From Schaalia canis (lineage in GTDB: Bacteria; Actinomycetota; Actinomycetes; Actinomycetales; Actinomycetaceae): a stretch of 64,000 nt of DNA. Shown one piece after another: positions 43,366 to 53,018 of the stretch (within the stretch, counting starts at the first letter, position 1; every line of letters starts with the position of its first letter). Both the position numbers and the translations under genes were made by a program. The stretch lies in NCBI RefSeq assembly GCF_003858455.1, contig NZ_RQZF01000008.1, forward strand, positions 36,046 through 100,045. Reading direction: 5' to 3'. The notes below the pieces were generated by a model. The model had not been told where the DNA came from, did not search any database, and was given only the letters and a program-made list of their open reading frames with translations.

Positions 43366-44741
43366 TGGCACTGTCGTGGCGTGCCGCCCTTCTAGCGGCG
43401 CTGGGGCTTCCCCTGACAATTCTTTTCCCCTCGCGGACAAGCGCGTGGGCGTGGCTCCTGTGCGTCGCAGCCATCAGCCTGATTGACGCTGTGGTTGCGC
43501 AAAGCCCACGCATGTATACCCTGGAGCGGCACGTCATCGGACCAATTCGCGCTGATGAGACGACAACCTCCACCGTGACCGTCCGAAGCCCTTTCCCTCG
43601 CGCGGCGCGCATTGAAGTCCGTGATGCATGGCCGCCTTCCCTTCGCCCTTCCCCTGCTCACCATCGGGGCTCTGTTGCCGCTCCAGCACCGGCAACATTT
43701 GTCACCACCCTCGCCCCTGAACGGCGAGGTATCCGCCAAGCTGACTATGTGACAGTGCGCGTGTGGGGCCCTTTGGGATTGGCTGCCCGGCAGATCTCTG
43801 TGGCTGCTCCCTGCTCCTTGGATGTTCTCCCGGAGTTTCGTTCACGTCGTCTCATCCCCTCGCGGCTTGCCCAACTCCAAGAACTCGAAGGCTCCAGTGC
43901 TGTGATCTTGCGTGGACCGGGCACGGAGTTCGACTCTTTGCGTGACTATGTTCGCGGTGACGATCCTCGTGACATTGATTGGCGCGCCTCGGCTCGTTCG
44001 GATGATTTGGTTGTGCGGACGTGGCGCCCCGAACGCGACCGCCATGTTGTGCTGGTCGTGGACACGGGCAGGGCGTCAGCTCTTCTCCTGGGAGCACCAA
44101 AGGCTGCTGGCTCCCACACGAAAGGTACTATTTCGGCCGAGGATGATCGTGTCCAGCGTGACACCCTTGACCTTGGTGTGGCCCCTCGTCTGGATGCGGG
44201 GATTGAGGCTGCGCTCTTAATGGAAGCCCTTGCGGATAAAGCAGGCGACAAGGTTCATTTCCTTGCAGTTGACCGCCAGGTGCGGGCCCGAGTCTCGGGA
44301 CTTAAGGGCGCGAGTTTACTCAATGCCACTGCCCGCGCTCTCCAACAGATTTCCCCCTCTCTTGAGCCTATTGACTGGCAGCTAGTTGCTCGGGAGGTTC
44401 GACGGACGGTTCGTCAGCGGAGTCTGGTTCTCTTATTGACTGAGATCCCTCCGGTGGGAACAGATCCAGAATTCCTTGAGGCGATCTCTCATATGGCGTC
44501 CTCTCACACCGTCGTTGTGGCGAGTGCCAATGACCCCACTGTGCCTGAGCTTTTGGCGGCGCGTGAGACGTCTGCCGACATTTATACGGCTGCTGCGGCT
44601 TCCGCCCTCGCTCATGAAAGTGCGGCTGGTGTGATGCAGCTTCGCCGCATGGGGGCAATCGCTGTATCAGAAGACGCTGGCCTGTTGGCGGCTCGAACAG
44701 CCGACACCTACATTGACCTTAAGCGTCAGGGCATTCTGTAA
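43365..44741 (+). CDS. DUF58-domain membrane protein
   Basis: 458 residues. Two hydrophobic segments near the N-terminus (about 4-20 and 25-45) are followed by a beta-rich extracytoplasmic or cytosolic stretch and the DUF58 motif (LRDYVRGDDPRDIDWRASAR, about 191-210), then a von Willebrand A-like domain with VLVVDTGRA. It is the standard partner of the MoxR ATPase directly upstream, sharing one base with it, and together they may assemble a membrane complex. A weak hairpin (44761-44781) separates it from the convergent SpoIIM gene. Confidence 0.9.
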   Translation: MALSWRAALLAALGLPLTILFPSRTSAWAWLLCVAAISLIDAVVAQSPRMYTLERHVIGPIRADETTTSTVTVRSPFPRAARIEVRDAWPPSLRPSPAHHRGSVAAPAPATFVTTLAPERRGIRQADYVTVRVWGPLGLAARQISVAAPCSLDVLPEFRSRRLIPSRLAQLQELEGSSAVILRGPGTEFDSLRDYVRGDDPRDIDWRASARSDDLVVRTWRPERDRHVVLVVDTGRASALLLGAPKAAGSHTKGTISAEDDRVQRDTLDLGVAPRLDAGIEAALLMEALADKAGDKVHFLAVDRQVRARVSGLKGASLLNATARALQQISPSLEPIDWQLVAREVRRTVRQRSLVLLLTEIPPVGTDPEFLEAISHMASSHTVVVASANDPTVPELLAARETSADIYTAAAASALAHESAAGVMQLRRMGAIAVSEDAGLLAARTADTYIDLKRQGIL

Positions 44742-44801
44742 TCCCTCACCCGTACATTCCCCCGCCAGCAATGCTTGCGGGTTACTACGGATACGGCGGC
44801 T

Positions 44802-45794
44802 TCAGCCTGCCACAGGGGTGCTGTAGCCAGCGTCCTCGGTAAGATCACCGCTGTATCCGGCGCGAGTGGCGCGCCCACCGACAATGAAGGTGTAGGCCCA
44901 TACTCCGGCTGTCACAAGACTACCTAGACCAACGCGAACCCAGTCGGGTAGGTCCGAAGGAGTGACATAGCCTTCGAGAATGCCGGAAATAAACAGGAGG
45001 ATGACCAGGCCCAAGGAAACTGTAACCATTGCGCGACCGGCCTGAGCCACAGACTGCATACGAGGCTTCCCTCCGGGAACGAGGGCCGCCCAAAAGACCC
45101 GCAGGCCTGCTGCACCCGCAATAAAGATTGCGGTGAGTTCAGGTAATCCGTGAGGCAGGATAAAGCGGAAGAAATGCCACACTCCGCCAAATTGAATGAC
45201 GATAGCTGCTGCTTGTCCAATAGCGGCAGCATTATTGAACATGACGTAGGCGGGGTAAATGCCCGTGATGCCTGCCCCGACGCATTGAAGGGCGATGAAG
45301 GCGTTGTTCACCCACACGGAGGCTCCAAATTCAGCATTCGTGTCTTGATGGTAGTACTGCACAAAGTCGGACTTGGCGTACCTTTCCAGTTCAATAGGGG
45401 TGCCTAATGCGCTAAATCGTAGAGGGTCAGCGAAGAGCCATGCCGCGTGAACGGCTGCGACCACGATGAACAGAATCATCACGGTAATGCTCCACCAGCG
45501 GATGGAATAAAGCGCTGCGGGTAGCTCGGCGCGGAACCAGCGCGCAATGCTGTAGGCCGAAGTCCCCGAGGTTCCCGTCAAACGTGCTCGCGCTGCGGCC
45601 AGGTCCCGGGAGAGTACACGGATCAGGTCAGGGTCAGGTGTTGCCGAGCGGATGGCAGCAAGGTCTGCTGTTCCGGCTCTATAGAGGCGAGCAAGTTCGT
45701 CGATCTCGGGTCCTGTGAGTGACGATGAACGAGCAAGCTCATGGAGGCGCGACCATGAGGATGTTCGGGCAGTCTTTAGCGCATCAATGTCCAC
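44802..45794 (-). CDS. Stage II sporulation protein M-like membrane protein
   Basis: 330 residues of the SpoIIM family (PF01944): an N-terminal cytosolic helical region (1-100, LTGPEIDELARLYRAGTADLA typical) and about five or six spans afterwards. Non-sporulating actinobacteria keep this gene beside MoxR/DUF58 and RDD genes, and its function there is unknown. The start codon is GTG at 45792-45794 without a clear SD. The divergent RDD gene begins only 19 bp away, so their promoters must overlap each other's coding ends. Confidence 0.88.
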   Translation of the reverse strand: MDIDALKTARTSSWSRLHELARSSSLTGPEIDELARLYRAGTADLAAIRSATPDPDLIRVLSRDLAAARARLTGTSGTSAYSIARWFRAELPAALYSIRWWSITVMILFIVVAAVHAAWLFADPLRFSALGTPIELERYAKSDFVQYYHQDTNAEFGASVWVNNAFIALQCVGAGITGIYPAYVMFNNAAAIGQAAAIVIQFGGVWHFFRFILPHGLPELTAIFIAGAAGLRVFWAALVPGGKPRMQSVAQAGRAMVTVSLGLVILLFISGILEGYVTPSDLPDWVRVGLGSLVTAGVWAYTFIVGGRATRAGYSGDLTEDAGYSTPVAG

Positions 45795-45813
45795 ATCCGC
45801 TAGCGTGTCATAT

Positions 45814-46665
45814 ATGAGTGCTTCTGTCGTGCCGCTACGCCATATTCAGCAAGAATCAATCGTCACAGGTGAGGCTGTCACCTTAGAGATCTCCCCTGCC
45901 TCGCCTTTGCTGCGTGCGGCAGCAACCCTGGTGGATATTCTCTTGACGATCTTTTACGCGGTGATCGCTGCCTATGTCCTCCAGCTTTACGTTGACATCT
46001 CCTCTGACTCGATGGCGCGCGTGGTGCTGATCGGTGGCGTCGCCTTGCTCACCGTAATTCTTCCGTTGATTGTCGAGGTTGCTACGCGCGGTCGTTCCTT
46101 GGGGAAGTGGGCTTTTGGCCTGCAGGTGGTTCGTGATGATGGTGGAGTCATTACAGCTCGCCATTCGCTGGTGCGTATGCTGGCGGGGATATTGGAAGTG
46201 TGGCTGTCGCTAGGGGCGATTGCGATGGTAACGACCCTGGTTGCGCCTCGTTCTAAACGTCTTGGTGATTTAGCTGCGGGAACAATGGTCATTCGCCTAC
46301 CTGAGCCTCAGCTTTATGCCCCGCTGCTCATGCCTCCCGACCTTGCTCAGTGGGCCTCCACAGCCCAGGTGGTTTCCTTGCCGCCAAGTGTGTCGTCCCA
46401 GGCACTGCATTTCATGCGCACGAGTGCTTCTTTGATTCCGCATGTGCGCGAGGCTGGCGCACAAAAGATCGCTGAACAGCTCATGACCTTTGTTGAGCCT
46501 GCGCCCCCTTCTGGCACTCATCCTGAGCGTTTTATTGCCGCTGTCCTTGTCGTGTGCCGTGATCGGGATCTGAGTCGTTTGATCGCGCGTGATGGGCTGA
46601 GCCAGCAAAGCTTTGAGCGTGCCACTGCCTCACCCTTCGGGCTTGACAAGTCTTTCGGGCTGTAG
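45814..46665 (+). CDS. RDD-family membrane protein
   Basis: 283 residues from ATG 45814. RDD domain (about 25-165) with three spans; the family's conserved Arg-Asp pattern is seen in SPLLRAAATLVDILLT and GRSLGKWAFGLQVVRDDGG. A hydrophilic C-terminal domain of about 115 residues follows, including a region common to actinobacterial RDD proteins beside SpoIIM. A longer frame from 45715 would overlap the SpoIIM gene. TAGCGT lies seven bases before the ATG, suggesting a leaderless message. Possible roles include ion or solute exchange; none is established here. Confidence 0.87.
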   Translation: MSASVVPLRHIQQESIVTGEAVTLEISPASPLLRAAATLVDILLTIFYAVIAAYVLQLYVDISSDSMARVVLIGGVALLTVILPLIVEVATRGRSLGKWAFGLQVVRDDGGVITARHSLVRMLAGILEVWLSLGAIAMVTTLVAPRSKRLGDLAAGTMVIRLPEPQLYAPLLMPPDLAQWASTAQVVSLPPSVSSQALHFMRTSASLIPHVREAGAQKIAEQLMTFVEPAPPSGTHPERFIAAVLVVCRDRDLSRLIARDGLSQQSFERATASPFGLDKSFGL

Positions 46666-46679
46666 GACTTCAGACGCTC

Positions 46680-46742
46680 TTTTCTTGTTCTTTCTGGAAC
46701 CTTCGTGTTTCTGTGCCCCCATTGAGGGAACGCACAAGAAAA
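46680..46742. terminator. Long-range inverted repeat between convergent RDD and DUF3499 genes
   Basis: TTTTCTTGT (46680-46688) is complementary to ACAAGAAAA (46734-46742), with a 45-nt interior; a GGGC-GAG-GCCC hairpin followed by GGCGTTTTC lies just to the right. Together they may form the shared 3' end. Confidence 0.35.
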
Positions 46743-46776
46743 TGAAGGGCGAGGCCCGGGCGTTTTCGTTGCGTGT

Positions 46777-47412
46777 TTAGTGACCTGCGGGTGCGTCAGT
46801 GCTGTTTTCTTCAGGCATTGTCGGGCGAGGTTGTGCGAAGGGGCCCAGTTCACGTGCCACATGTTCAGCGGCGCTGCGCGGGCCAGTGCCCTTTTGGGAT
46901 GCGTTGGATGGGTGTGAGGATAAGGCCGAGCGTGACGAGGTAACCGGCGGTGTTGAGGGTGGCTGTGATGTGCTGAATGACGACGAGCCTCGCCCTGGAG
47001 TGTCCGCATCCGCTGGGGCGGGGCGTAGTTGGGTCACGGTGGCGTATGTCCCCTCGTGTGGGGCACTGTCGTCATGGATGTTGTCCGCGACGCTGTGGTC
47101 GCTGACAGGATGGGCCTCGCGGCGTCGCATCGTCGCTTCAGACCGGGCAGCGGCGCGCACGGCGTCAACGAGGGCTAGCAGGTCATCGGAGGAGGGCGGT
47201 GCGGGTTCGTAGGTGGTTTGGAGGCGCACAATCTGCCAGCCTACGGGCACAGTGAGGTTGGTGGCGTGCCCTTCACACAGGTCATAGGTATGCGGTTCGG
47301 GTGAGGTTGCCAACGGTCCCAAAACCGCCATTGAATCGTGGTAGTTGAAGGTCAGCGTCGCCACGGAAGGGTGGGGGCATCCGGGTTTAGAGCAAGGTCG
47401 AGCCGCAATCAC
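46777..47412 (-). CDS. DUF3499-family protein
   Basis: 211 residues. The conserved N-terminal half (about 1-75) has four potential zinc ligands: C7 and C11 in RPCSKPGCPHP, then H51-LC-E-H in THYDLCEGHATNLTVP-like context. The C-terminal half is Ser/Pro/Thr-rich and probably disordered. The start is GTG 47412 with TATGGT six bases upstream and no SD, so it is probably leaderless. It is divergent from the metallopeptidase-like gene. The zinc ribbon hints at nucleic-acid or protein binding, but nothing is known. Confidence 0.83.
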   Translation of the reverse strand: MIAARPCSKPGCPHPSVATLTFNYHDSMAVLGPLATSPEPHTYDLCEGHATNLTVPVGWQIVRLQTTYEPAPPSSDDLLALVDAVRAAARSEATMRRREAHPVSDHSVADNIHDDSAPHEGTYATVTQLRPAPADADTPGRGSSSFSTSQPPSTPPVTSSRSALSSHPSNASQKGTGPRSAAEHVARELGPFAQPRPTMPEENSTDAPAGH

Positions 47413-47548
47413 CGCTCTACCATACGACTTTCTTCTCTGTCAGGGGGTGACATCGGTGGGTGCGCCTGCGTTTTGACGTATTCCTCAGGGAATGTTCGGC
47501 GGTGTCGTGCCCATCGTTGACGCTCAGGTAGTGGGCTATCGTGGAGTC

Positions 47549-47968
47549 ATGCTCTCTACGCGACATCCCTATCGAGATCGCCATGGTCGCGGCATGCGTT
47601 CTCCCCTCTTTTTTCCTCGCACGCCCGCATGGCGAACGCGCCGCGAGCGCTTCGAGGAAGTGATGGCGCGCGTTATTGAGGATTTCACGCGCCGCTGGCC
47701 TGCGGTGGCGACAATCGAGTTTGCCTGTGAGGACGTGCCTCCTTCTGATCCTGCAGCGTGGGAGGATCATTCCTGCGTGCTTTCACGCCTTTTCCCTGCG
47801 GATCGACGTCGCGCGCTGAAGGATCGGATTGTCGTGTATCGTCTGCCGGTTGTTGCCCGGGCTCAGGGTGAAGAGTTGGAGCGTATGGTGCGCCATATCC
47901 TTCTTGAGCGCATTAACCGTGTGTTGATTATTCCCCCTGATGAATATGATGAGGCTTTGAGCCAGTAG
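47549..47968 (+). CDS. Metallopeptidase-like (zincin fold) protein lacking HExxH
   Basis: 139 residues of the Zincin_1-type family (PF06262). In active members a HExxH helix sits near the C-terminus; here that position reads MVRHILLERINRVL, so the zinc motif is lost, as I recall for actinobacterial relatives such as Rv3259. It is probably a non-catalytic protein. It starts at ATG 47549 with TATCGT six bases upstream and no proper SD, implying a leaderless mRNA; an in-frame upstream start at 47492 is unlikely. Gene neighbours (DUF3499, DUF5719, glycosyltransferase, WhiB) are a recurring actinobacterial set. Confidence 0.78.
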   Translation: MLSTRHPYRDRHGRGMRSPLFFPRTPAWRTRRERFEEVMARVIEDFTRRWPAVATIEFACEDVPPSDPAAWEDHSCVLSRLFPADRRRALKDRIVVYRLPVVARAQGEELERMVRHILLERINRVLIIPPDEYDEALSQ

Positions 47969-47977
47969 CTGCTTCGA

Positions 47978-49828
47978 CTATCGCAGGTCGATTGCTCGGG
48001 TGAGCCCACTCATGGCAACATTTCCCAGAGGCCATACGGCATTGACGTTGCCGGTCGGCATGTCAATGTGGATGAGAATAGCGGCGTGAAGTCCCTCGTC
48101 TCCGCCAAGAGAACGCTGTGAGTCAGCGATGGGCAGGGTGACACTGGTTCCGGCCGGTATCGTTATCTTGTCATCGCCATAGCCGGCGCTGAGCTCTTGC
48201 ATTGTCGGGTTGATGAGCAGGAGTTCCTGGCCAGCAATACTGCTCTGAGCTGGGGTTGTCACCGAAGTCGGTCGTACAATCGCAGCGTCGAAGGCGCGCG
48301 TCAGGGATGCTTCCATGTCGGTAGCTGCGGGAATGGTGAGCTGTTGGATAGGGGTAGCGGGCGCAAGCAGGCCTCTTCCCACCCATTGTTGTGGTGCTTC
48401 TCCCGAGGTGTGTGGTGTGGTTTGAGTAGAGCCGGAAGGCCACTGTGCTCCTGGGAAGAGAGCGCGAATTTGGGCGACAACGGGCTGGGTTGATTCCACA
48501 AGAAGTGTGGAAGTCTCTGTTATGGACGGCAGGTCAAGGTCGAGAACGCTATTTGCAGCAAGGGAGAGCGCCCCTCCTGGAATATCGCGAGTCCCTTCAG
48601 CGTCAATAAGGCGAACTGTTACTTGAGTATCTGTGTGGACCTGAGTGCCTTCGTGCACGCCATCGGATTGGGGGCCTGTGGTGTCCGCTGTCGTGCCCGA
48701 GGCTGCGGGTACGGCGATGCGTAGTGAGTGGTTTCCTTGTGCTGTTAACCCTGGGATAAGAATGCGGCTGCTGGGCACAGTTGAGCCGATCCACGCTGCA
48801 CCCTGGGGGATTTCTCCTGAGATCGCTGAACTGTGGAGCCATGCGGATACACCGGGGCCATCGGCCTGGAGGCGGATAAGCAGGCGTTCCTCGTTAGAGA
48901 AGTAGCGTCCGGGTTGGATTGTGAGGGTTTCGCCAGCGCCGACAACCTCCCCCTGGGAGAGTTCATCGAGGGGCCCGCTCGCCCCCCAGGCGCTCAGGGT
49001 GACGACCGATGGTTGGCTGCCAGTGTTGGCTACGCGGATGATTGTGTCTTCGCCTGCAGAGGTAGCTCCCGCCGCGAACCAGTGTTCGAGTGCGGGCGGG
49101 GTGCAGGGCAGCAGGGAGAGGCCCCGCAGTTCCCCACCTTTTTGGGCGAGGAGGCTCACCCCGTGAGGGAGCTCGCTGTTGGCACTGCCTGCTGCTGCGG
49201 CATCGACATGGTCATTGGTGTGAGAAAGCGTGCTTGTCAGCGCCCAGGAGCGGCCGTCAACGCGTGCGGGAGGCTCAGGGGAGACTTCACCGCCGAGAAG
49301 GAAATCGGTATGTGAAGAACCGGTGGGGTGCCAGAGTGTAGCGGCTGCGGTGCGCGCTGAACCTTGCCCATCATTGTCCCTCTGGGCGTTCGTCGATGCA
49401 TCTTCGCTCCCGAGGGGAGCAAAGGGATCAATGCTGGCGTCCAGGCAGCCAAGTGTGAGCTGTGAGGGGTGGGCACTGACACGGGTGGCAGGCAGCGGCT
49501 CAGGTGCTGGTGGGGGTGCGATAAGGCTGGTGGCGGCGACAGCAGCGATAAGGCCAACCCCCACAACCCAGGACACACCTAGTAGAGCTGATTGTCGTTT
49601 GCGTACGCGCACAAGGTAGGCAACATCATTGTGTACGTCAGTGTCCACGCTCTCGCCGGAGTCCTCAACGGAGTCCTCAACGGAGGGCGCCGGAGATGAG
49701 TCGGCGGCGTCCTCGGCAGTGTACTCGGCGGTGTATTCGGCGTTGGGTTCGGTACTGGGTTCGAACTCTGCGCCAGTCCCGGGCATGTCTTTTTCAGCGT
49801 CAACGTCCTGGTTGGGGGTGTGGGTCAT
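47978..49828 (-). CDS. DUF5719-family envelope protein
   Basis: 616 residues. A cytoplasmic acidic N-terminus (1-65, with Thr/Ala/Glu repeats YTAEYTAED) precedes one membrane span (about 80-103) and a large extracellular part with beta-sandwich-like repeats. The last 200 residues resemble DUF5719 with GLLAPATPIQQLTIPA. I start at ATG 49828: GGAGGAAG lies upstream, and it overlaps the glycosyltransferase stop by four bases; the longer frame from 49897 is unsupported. It is translationally coupled to that enzyme and may help it build or anchor a surface glycan. Confidence 0.8.
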   Translation of the reverse strand: MTHTPNQDVDAEKDMPGTGAEFEPSTEPNAEYTAEYTAEDAADSSPAPSVEDSVEDSGESVDTDVHNDVAYLVRVRKRQSALLGVSWVVGVGLIAAVAATSLIAPPPAPEPLPATRVSAHPSQLTLGCLDASIDPFAPLGSEDASTNAQRDNDGQGSARTAAATLWHPTGSSHTDFLLGGEVSPEPPARVDGRSWALTSTLSHTNDHVDAAAAGSANSELPHGVSLLAQKGGELRGLSLLPCTPPALEHWFAAGATSAGEDTIIRVANTGSQPSVVTLSAWGASGPLDELSQGEVVGAGETLTIQPGRYFSNEERLLIRLQADGPGVSAWLHSSAISGEIPQGAAWIGSTVPSSRILIPGLTAQGNHSLRIAVPAASGTTADTTGPQSDGVHEGTQVHTDTQVTVRLIDAEGTRDIPGGALSLAANSVLDLDLPSITETSTLLVESTQPVVAQIRALFPGAQWPSGSTQTTPHTSGEAPQQWVGRGLLAPATPIQQLTIPAATDMEASLTRAFDAAIVRPTSVTTPAQSSIAGQELLLINPTMQELSAGYGDDKITIPAGTSVTLPIADSQRSLGGDEGLHAAILIHIDMPTGNVNAVWPLGNVAMSGLTRAIDLR

Positions 49829-52800
49829 TGCTTCCTCCCGACAGGAATGCTTCCCAGCGCAGCCAGGAAGATACTGGCGATGATCAGCCACTTCCATACG
49901 CTCATCCAGGGGGCGTCATAGGTCAGGACAAGCGAGGCCTCTCCAGGGATAGTCCAACTTTGCGCCCACTGATGTGTCGCGGGAGCAATCACCTCTCCGT
50001 TAGCTCGCAACACCCAATGCTCAGATGCGCGCTCAGCCAGATGAACCCGGCCGCCCTCGTGAACGTACCCAGTCACCGTCAACCCAGAGGAGTCAAGGCT
50101 CTGCACCTGCCCAGCCCCGCGGGCTCCGGCCTCTTTCTGTGCCGCCTCATGTTCATTTCCTATGAACATTACGCGTGCAGGAACTACCCCTCGCGGGCGG
50201 ATACGCCAGCTCACGCCGGCACTGGTTTGAGCGCCACGTTCCACACCCGGGGCCCGATCCAACGCCCGAACCACGGGCGCCGCATTTTCACTATCAATGG
50301 ACGCGACAACAATTGCGTCAATACCATGCTCAGCTAGGCTCTCAATCGCTTGATGATCAGGGGCTGTCAAAGCGGTCAGGGCAGATGTGGCGAGGGAACG
50401 CCATGCTGGATCGGAGTCACGTTCACCGTGCTCGTTCACTTCGGCGTAGCGTAGATAGGCTGAAGAATCAGTGATAACCGGCCCTCGGCCACGATAGAGG
50501 CGCACCTGCAGCGGCGTGACCGACGGGTCCACATGAAGCACGCGGGCGCTGCGCGCACTGTCTTGAGCATGCACGCTTGCTGCAGGTAGGGCCTCCTCTG
50601 CCGAATCATAGATGCGCTCCCCCACAGGAAGTGACACTATCCCCTGCATAAAGGCCAGGGAGGTCGCAAGAGCGCCAATACTCACCACAGAGACAAGCTG
50701 ATAGAGCCTGCGCTCCCCCACCGTTTTCCCAGTAGATGAAAGGATTGCCACAAGGAGGCACAATGCTGCGCAAGACAATGCGGGGGCTGGCCATGCGTGT
50801 GCCACTATTCCCTGCTCTGACACTCCCACAGGAATGAACGTCATCCCGTACGCGGCACAGATGAACAGACCTGCCGCAGCAATAGCGACCGGCGGGATCC
50901 ACAGGCGCCATGCTTCGCCGTGTTCATGGGAGGAAGCATCGATTTGCCCCCAGCGGTAGGCGCTGCGGGAGGCACGAATCAACGCCCAGACCAGGAGGAA
51001 CAGTGCGGGCGCGCTCAACAGCGCCCACAGCATCCCCTCGCTGCTGTTGTGCGGAGCATACTCCCATCCCTGTGGCATGCCGAGAATCAACTGCCACGGC
51101 ACTACTGCCGGGCCGCTCTGCGCCGGATGTGCCGGGCCCATCACAGCAAGGAAGGCACCGATCCCTCCGCGTCGCACCGCATCAACGGTGGAGGGCACAA
51201 CAAGAAGGAAACTTGGGAGGAACGCCAGTGCGACTGGCAGGATAGAGGACGCTTTGCGGCTGACGCGTTGACGGCGCCGACGTCCGAAGATGCGCGCCAG
51301 GAACACCCCCGCCGCAACCGCTAACGCCAGCATGAAGAATCCCGGGGTTAGTCCAGTGGCGACAAAGAGCGTCAATGCCGCCGGCCCCCACCAACGCATA
51401 CGGCCTCGCGAAGGGATGATAACGGCGTGAAGTTCACCAGCGAGTTCTCGGGTGAAACGAATCCCCAACGCTTTGAGCCAGACAGCGCAGGTCAGCGGAA
51501 CACAGACATGGAAAAGCACCGCACTCAGATGACCGGAGGACAGGCTCATCGTCATCATCGGCAGACAGGACCATAGAAGCGCCGCAGCAGCTCGGGCACC
51601 CACACGTAGCGTCAACGTGCTTGCCAAAGCCCAGGCGCTCAGACCCGCAGCAGGCATTGCCAGAGCAAGAAGCCACGGGGCAAACTCGTAGGGACTCACC
51701 CCAAAAAGTGCGGCCGGAGCAGTCATGAACGCCAGGATGACCACCAGCGGATCACTCACCCCCGGCGCCCCATCCGCGCCGGGAATCCACGGCGTCCAGG
51801 CCGCATCCCACAGCAGTTGCCACGAGGACGGGAGCTGTGCCCAGGCAGCGCCAGCAACACCGTCAAGCACGGGCATCGACATGAGTAAGGCGACAACTGT
51901 CAAGAGGAACGCAACTACGCCCACCCCCACTAGGCTTCGCGCGCGGTGCAGCCGAACCGCTCCAGCTAGTTCTGGGCTGACCTCGCTCCCCTGAAGCCGT
52001 TCCACACCTTTGCGGAGCTCCAGGCGCCGTTCACGTAGAGCTTTTGAGGGCAGTTCAAGGCCTGCCACCGCCCGTCGAGGAGCACGCGCATGACGGTGGA
52101 TCCACGCGCGCCTGGCAAAAAGATGCGGGCTATCGGTCAGGGCGAACAATCCAGCAAGCAGCTCGCTCCAGGCTCGGCTTCCCTGTCCTGCGACAGCAAA
52201 AACCAGGGCACGAATCGGAGCTGACACCCATGCAAGAAACATGGCAGTGGGCAACTGCCATGCGGGAACAGCCAGAAGCCAGTTGTAGGTGCGCGCACGC
52301 AGCACCTGCGTCATGGATTGTTTGTCCTGCCAAGAGCGCCTGTGATGTCGCACGCGGGCCTTCGGGCACACAACGACGCGGTAGCCTAAACGCCGTGCGC
52401 GCCGACCAAACTCTAGACCGTCACCGTAGGGACCCAAGATCGGATCGAAGCCCCCTGAAAGCCTCCATAGTTCAGACGACACGAGCATGCCTGCGGTACT
52501 CACTGCAAGGACGTCGACACGCCCATCGTGTTGTCCTTGGTCGATCTCATCGGGCAGGGATGTTTCTTGGCGGCGTGCACCTCGCGTGGCCGTGATACCG
52601 ACGGCAAGAGCGCGCGTTCCCGTGGCATCAAGAAGTTTCGGGCCAATGACTCCGATAGTCGTCCCCGTATCGGCCATCGCAAGCAGGTGCTCAAGGCAAT
52701 CCGCTTCAGGGGTGGAATCTGCGTGCAAAATCCACAGGAAACGCACCTGCGTGAGCAAAGGAGCGAGGGCCTGGGAGTGGAAGGCTTCATCAATGGCTCG

Positions 52801-53010
52801 CCCAAGATTCGCTGCCGAACGCGCATGGTAGAGGTACGAATGCTCGGGGAGGGATTCTTCATTGATGACGCCCTTATCGGAGGCATCAATGACCACCAGA
52901 TGAGTGGGCACATGGGTTTGAGCGGATACAGCTTCGACCGTGGCGCGAAAGTGGTCATCCTCGGCAACTGTAACGAGGACGGCGCAGGTGCTCTGACCGA
53001 TAGCAGTCAC
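49825..53010 (-). CDS. Very large membrane glycosyltransferase (GT2 domain plus polytopic region)
   Basis: 1061 residues. The N-terminal GT2 domain (about 1-250) shows VLVTVAEDDHF, a DASD metal motif, LHADS at about 94 and an FGRRARRLGYRVVVCP region. Next comes a membrane domain with about 10-12 spans (about 365-830), and then an extracytoplasmic C-terminal domain and a last span (1040-1055). This is the actinobacterial large galactofuranosyl/rhamnosyl-type membrane transferase class, but the sugar cannot be read from sequence. The start codon is GTG; it lies eight bases after whiB and is coupled to DUF5719. Confidence 0.85.
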   Translation of the reverse strand: MTAIGQSTCAVLVTVAEDDHFRATVEAVSAQTHVPTHLVVIDASDKGVINEESLPEHSYLYHARSAANLGRAIDEAFHSQALAPLLTQVRFLWILHADSTPEADCLEHLLAMADTGTTIGVIGPKLLDATGTRALAVGITATRGARRQETSLPDEIDQGQHDGRVDVLAVSTAGMLVSSELWRLSGGFDPILGPYGDGLEFGRRARRLGYRVVVCPKARVRHHRRSWQDKQSMTQVLRARTYNWLLAVPAWQLPTAMFLAWVSAPIRALVFAVAGQGSRAWSELLAGLFALTDSPHLFARRAWIHRHARAPRRAVAGLELPSKALRERRLELRKGVERLQGSEVSPELAGAVRLHRARSLVGVGVVAFLLTVVALLMSMPVLDGVAGAAWAQLPSSWQLLWDAAWTPWIPGADGAPGVSDPLVVILAFMTAPAALFGVSPYEFAPWLLALAMPAAGLSAWALASTLTLRVGARAAAALLWSCLPMMTMSLSSGHLSAVLFHVCVPLTCAVWLKALGIRFTRELAGELHAVIIPSRGRMRWWGPAALTLFVATGLTPGFFMLALAVAAGVFLARIFGRRRRQRVSRKASSILPVALAFLPSFLLVVPSTVDAVRRGGIGAFLAVMGPAHPAQSGPAVVPWQLILGMPQGWEYAPHNSSEGMLWALLSAPALFLLVWALIRASRSAYRWGQIDASSHEHGEAWRLWIPPVAIAAAGLFICAAYGMTFIPVGVSEQGIVAHAWPAPALSCAALCLLVAILSSTGKTVGERRLYQLVSVVSIGALATSLAFMQGIVSLPVGERIYDSAEEALPAASVHAQDSARSARVLHVDPSVTPLQVRLYRGRGPVITDSSAYLRYAEVNEHGERDSDPAWRSLATSALTALTAPDHQAIESLAEHGIDAIVVASIDSENAAPVVRALDRAPGVERGAQTSAGVSWRIRPRGVVPARVMFIGNEHEAAQKEAGARGAGQVQSLDSSGLTVTGYVHEGGRVHLAERASEHWVLRANGEVIAPATHQWAQSWTIPGEASLVLTYDAPWMSVWKWLIIASIFLAALGSIPVGRKQ

Positions 53011-53018
53011 GATGGAAC

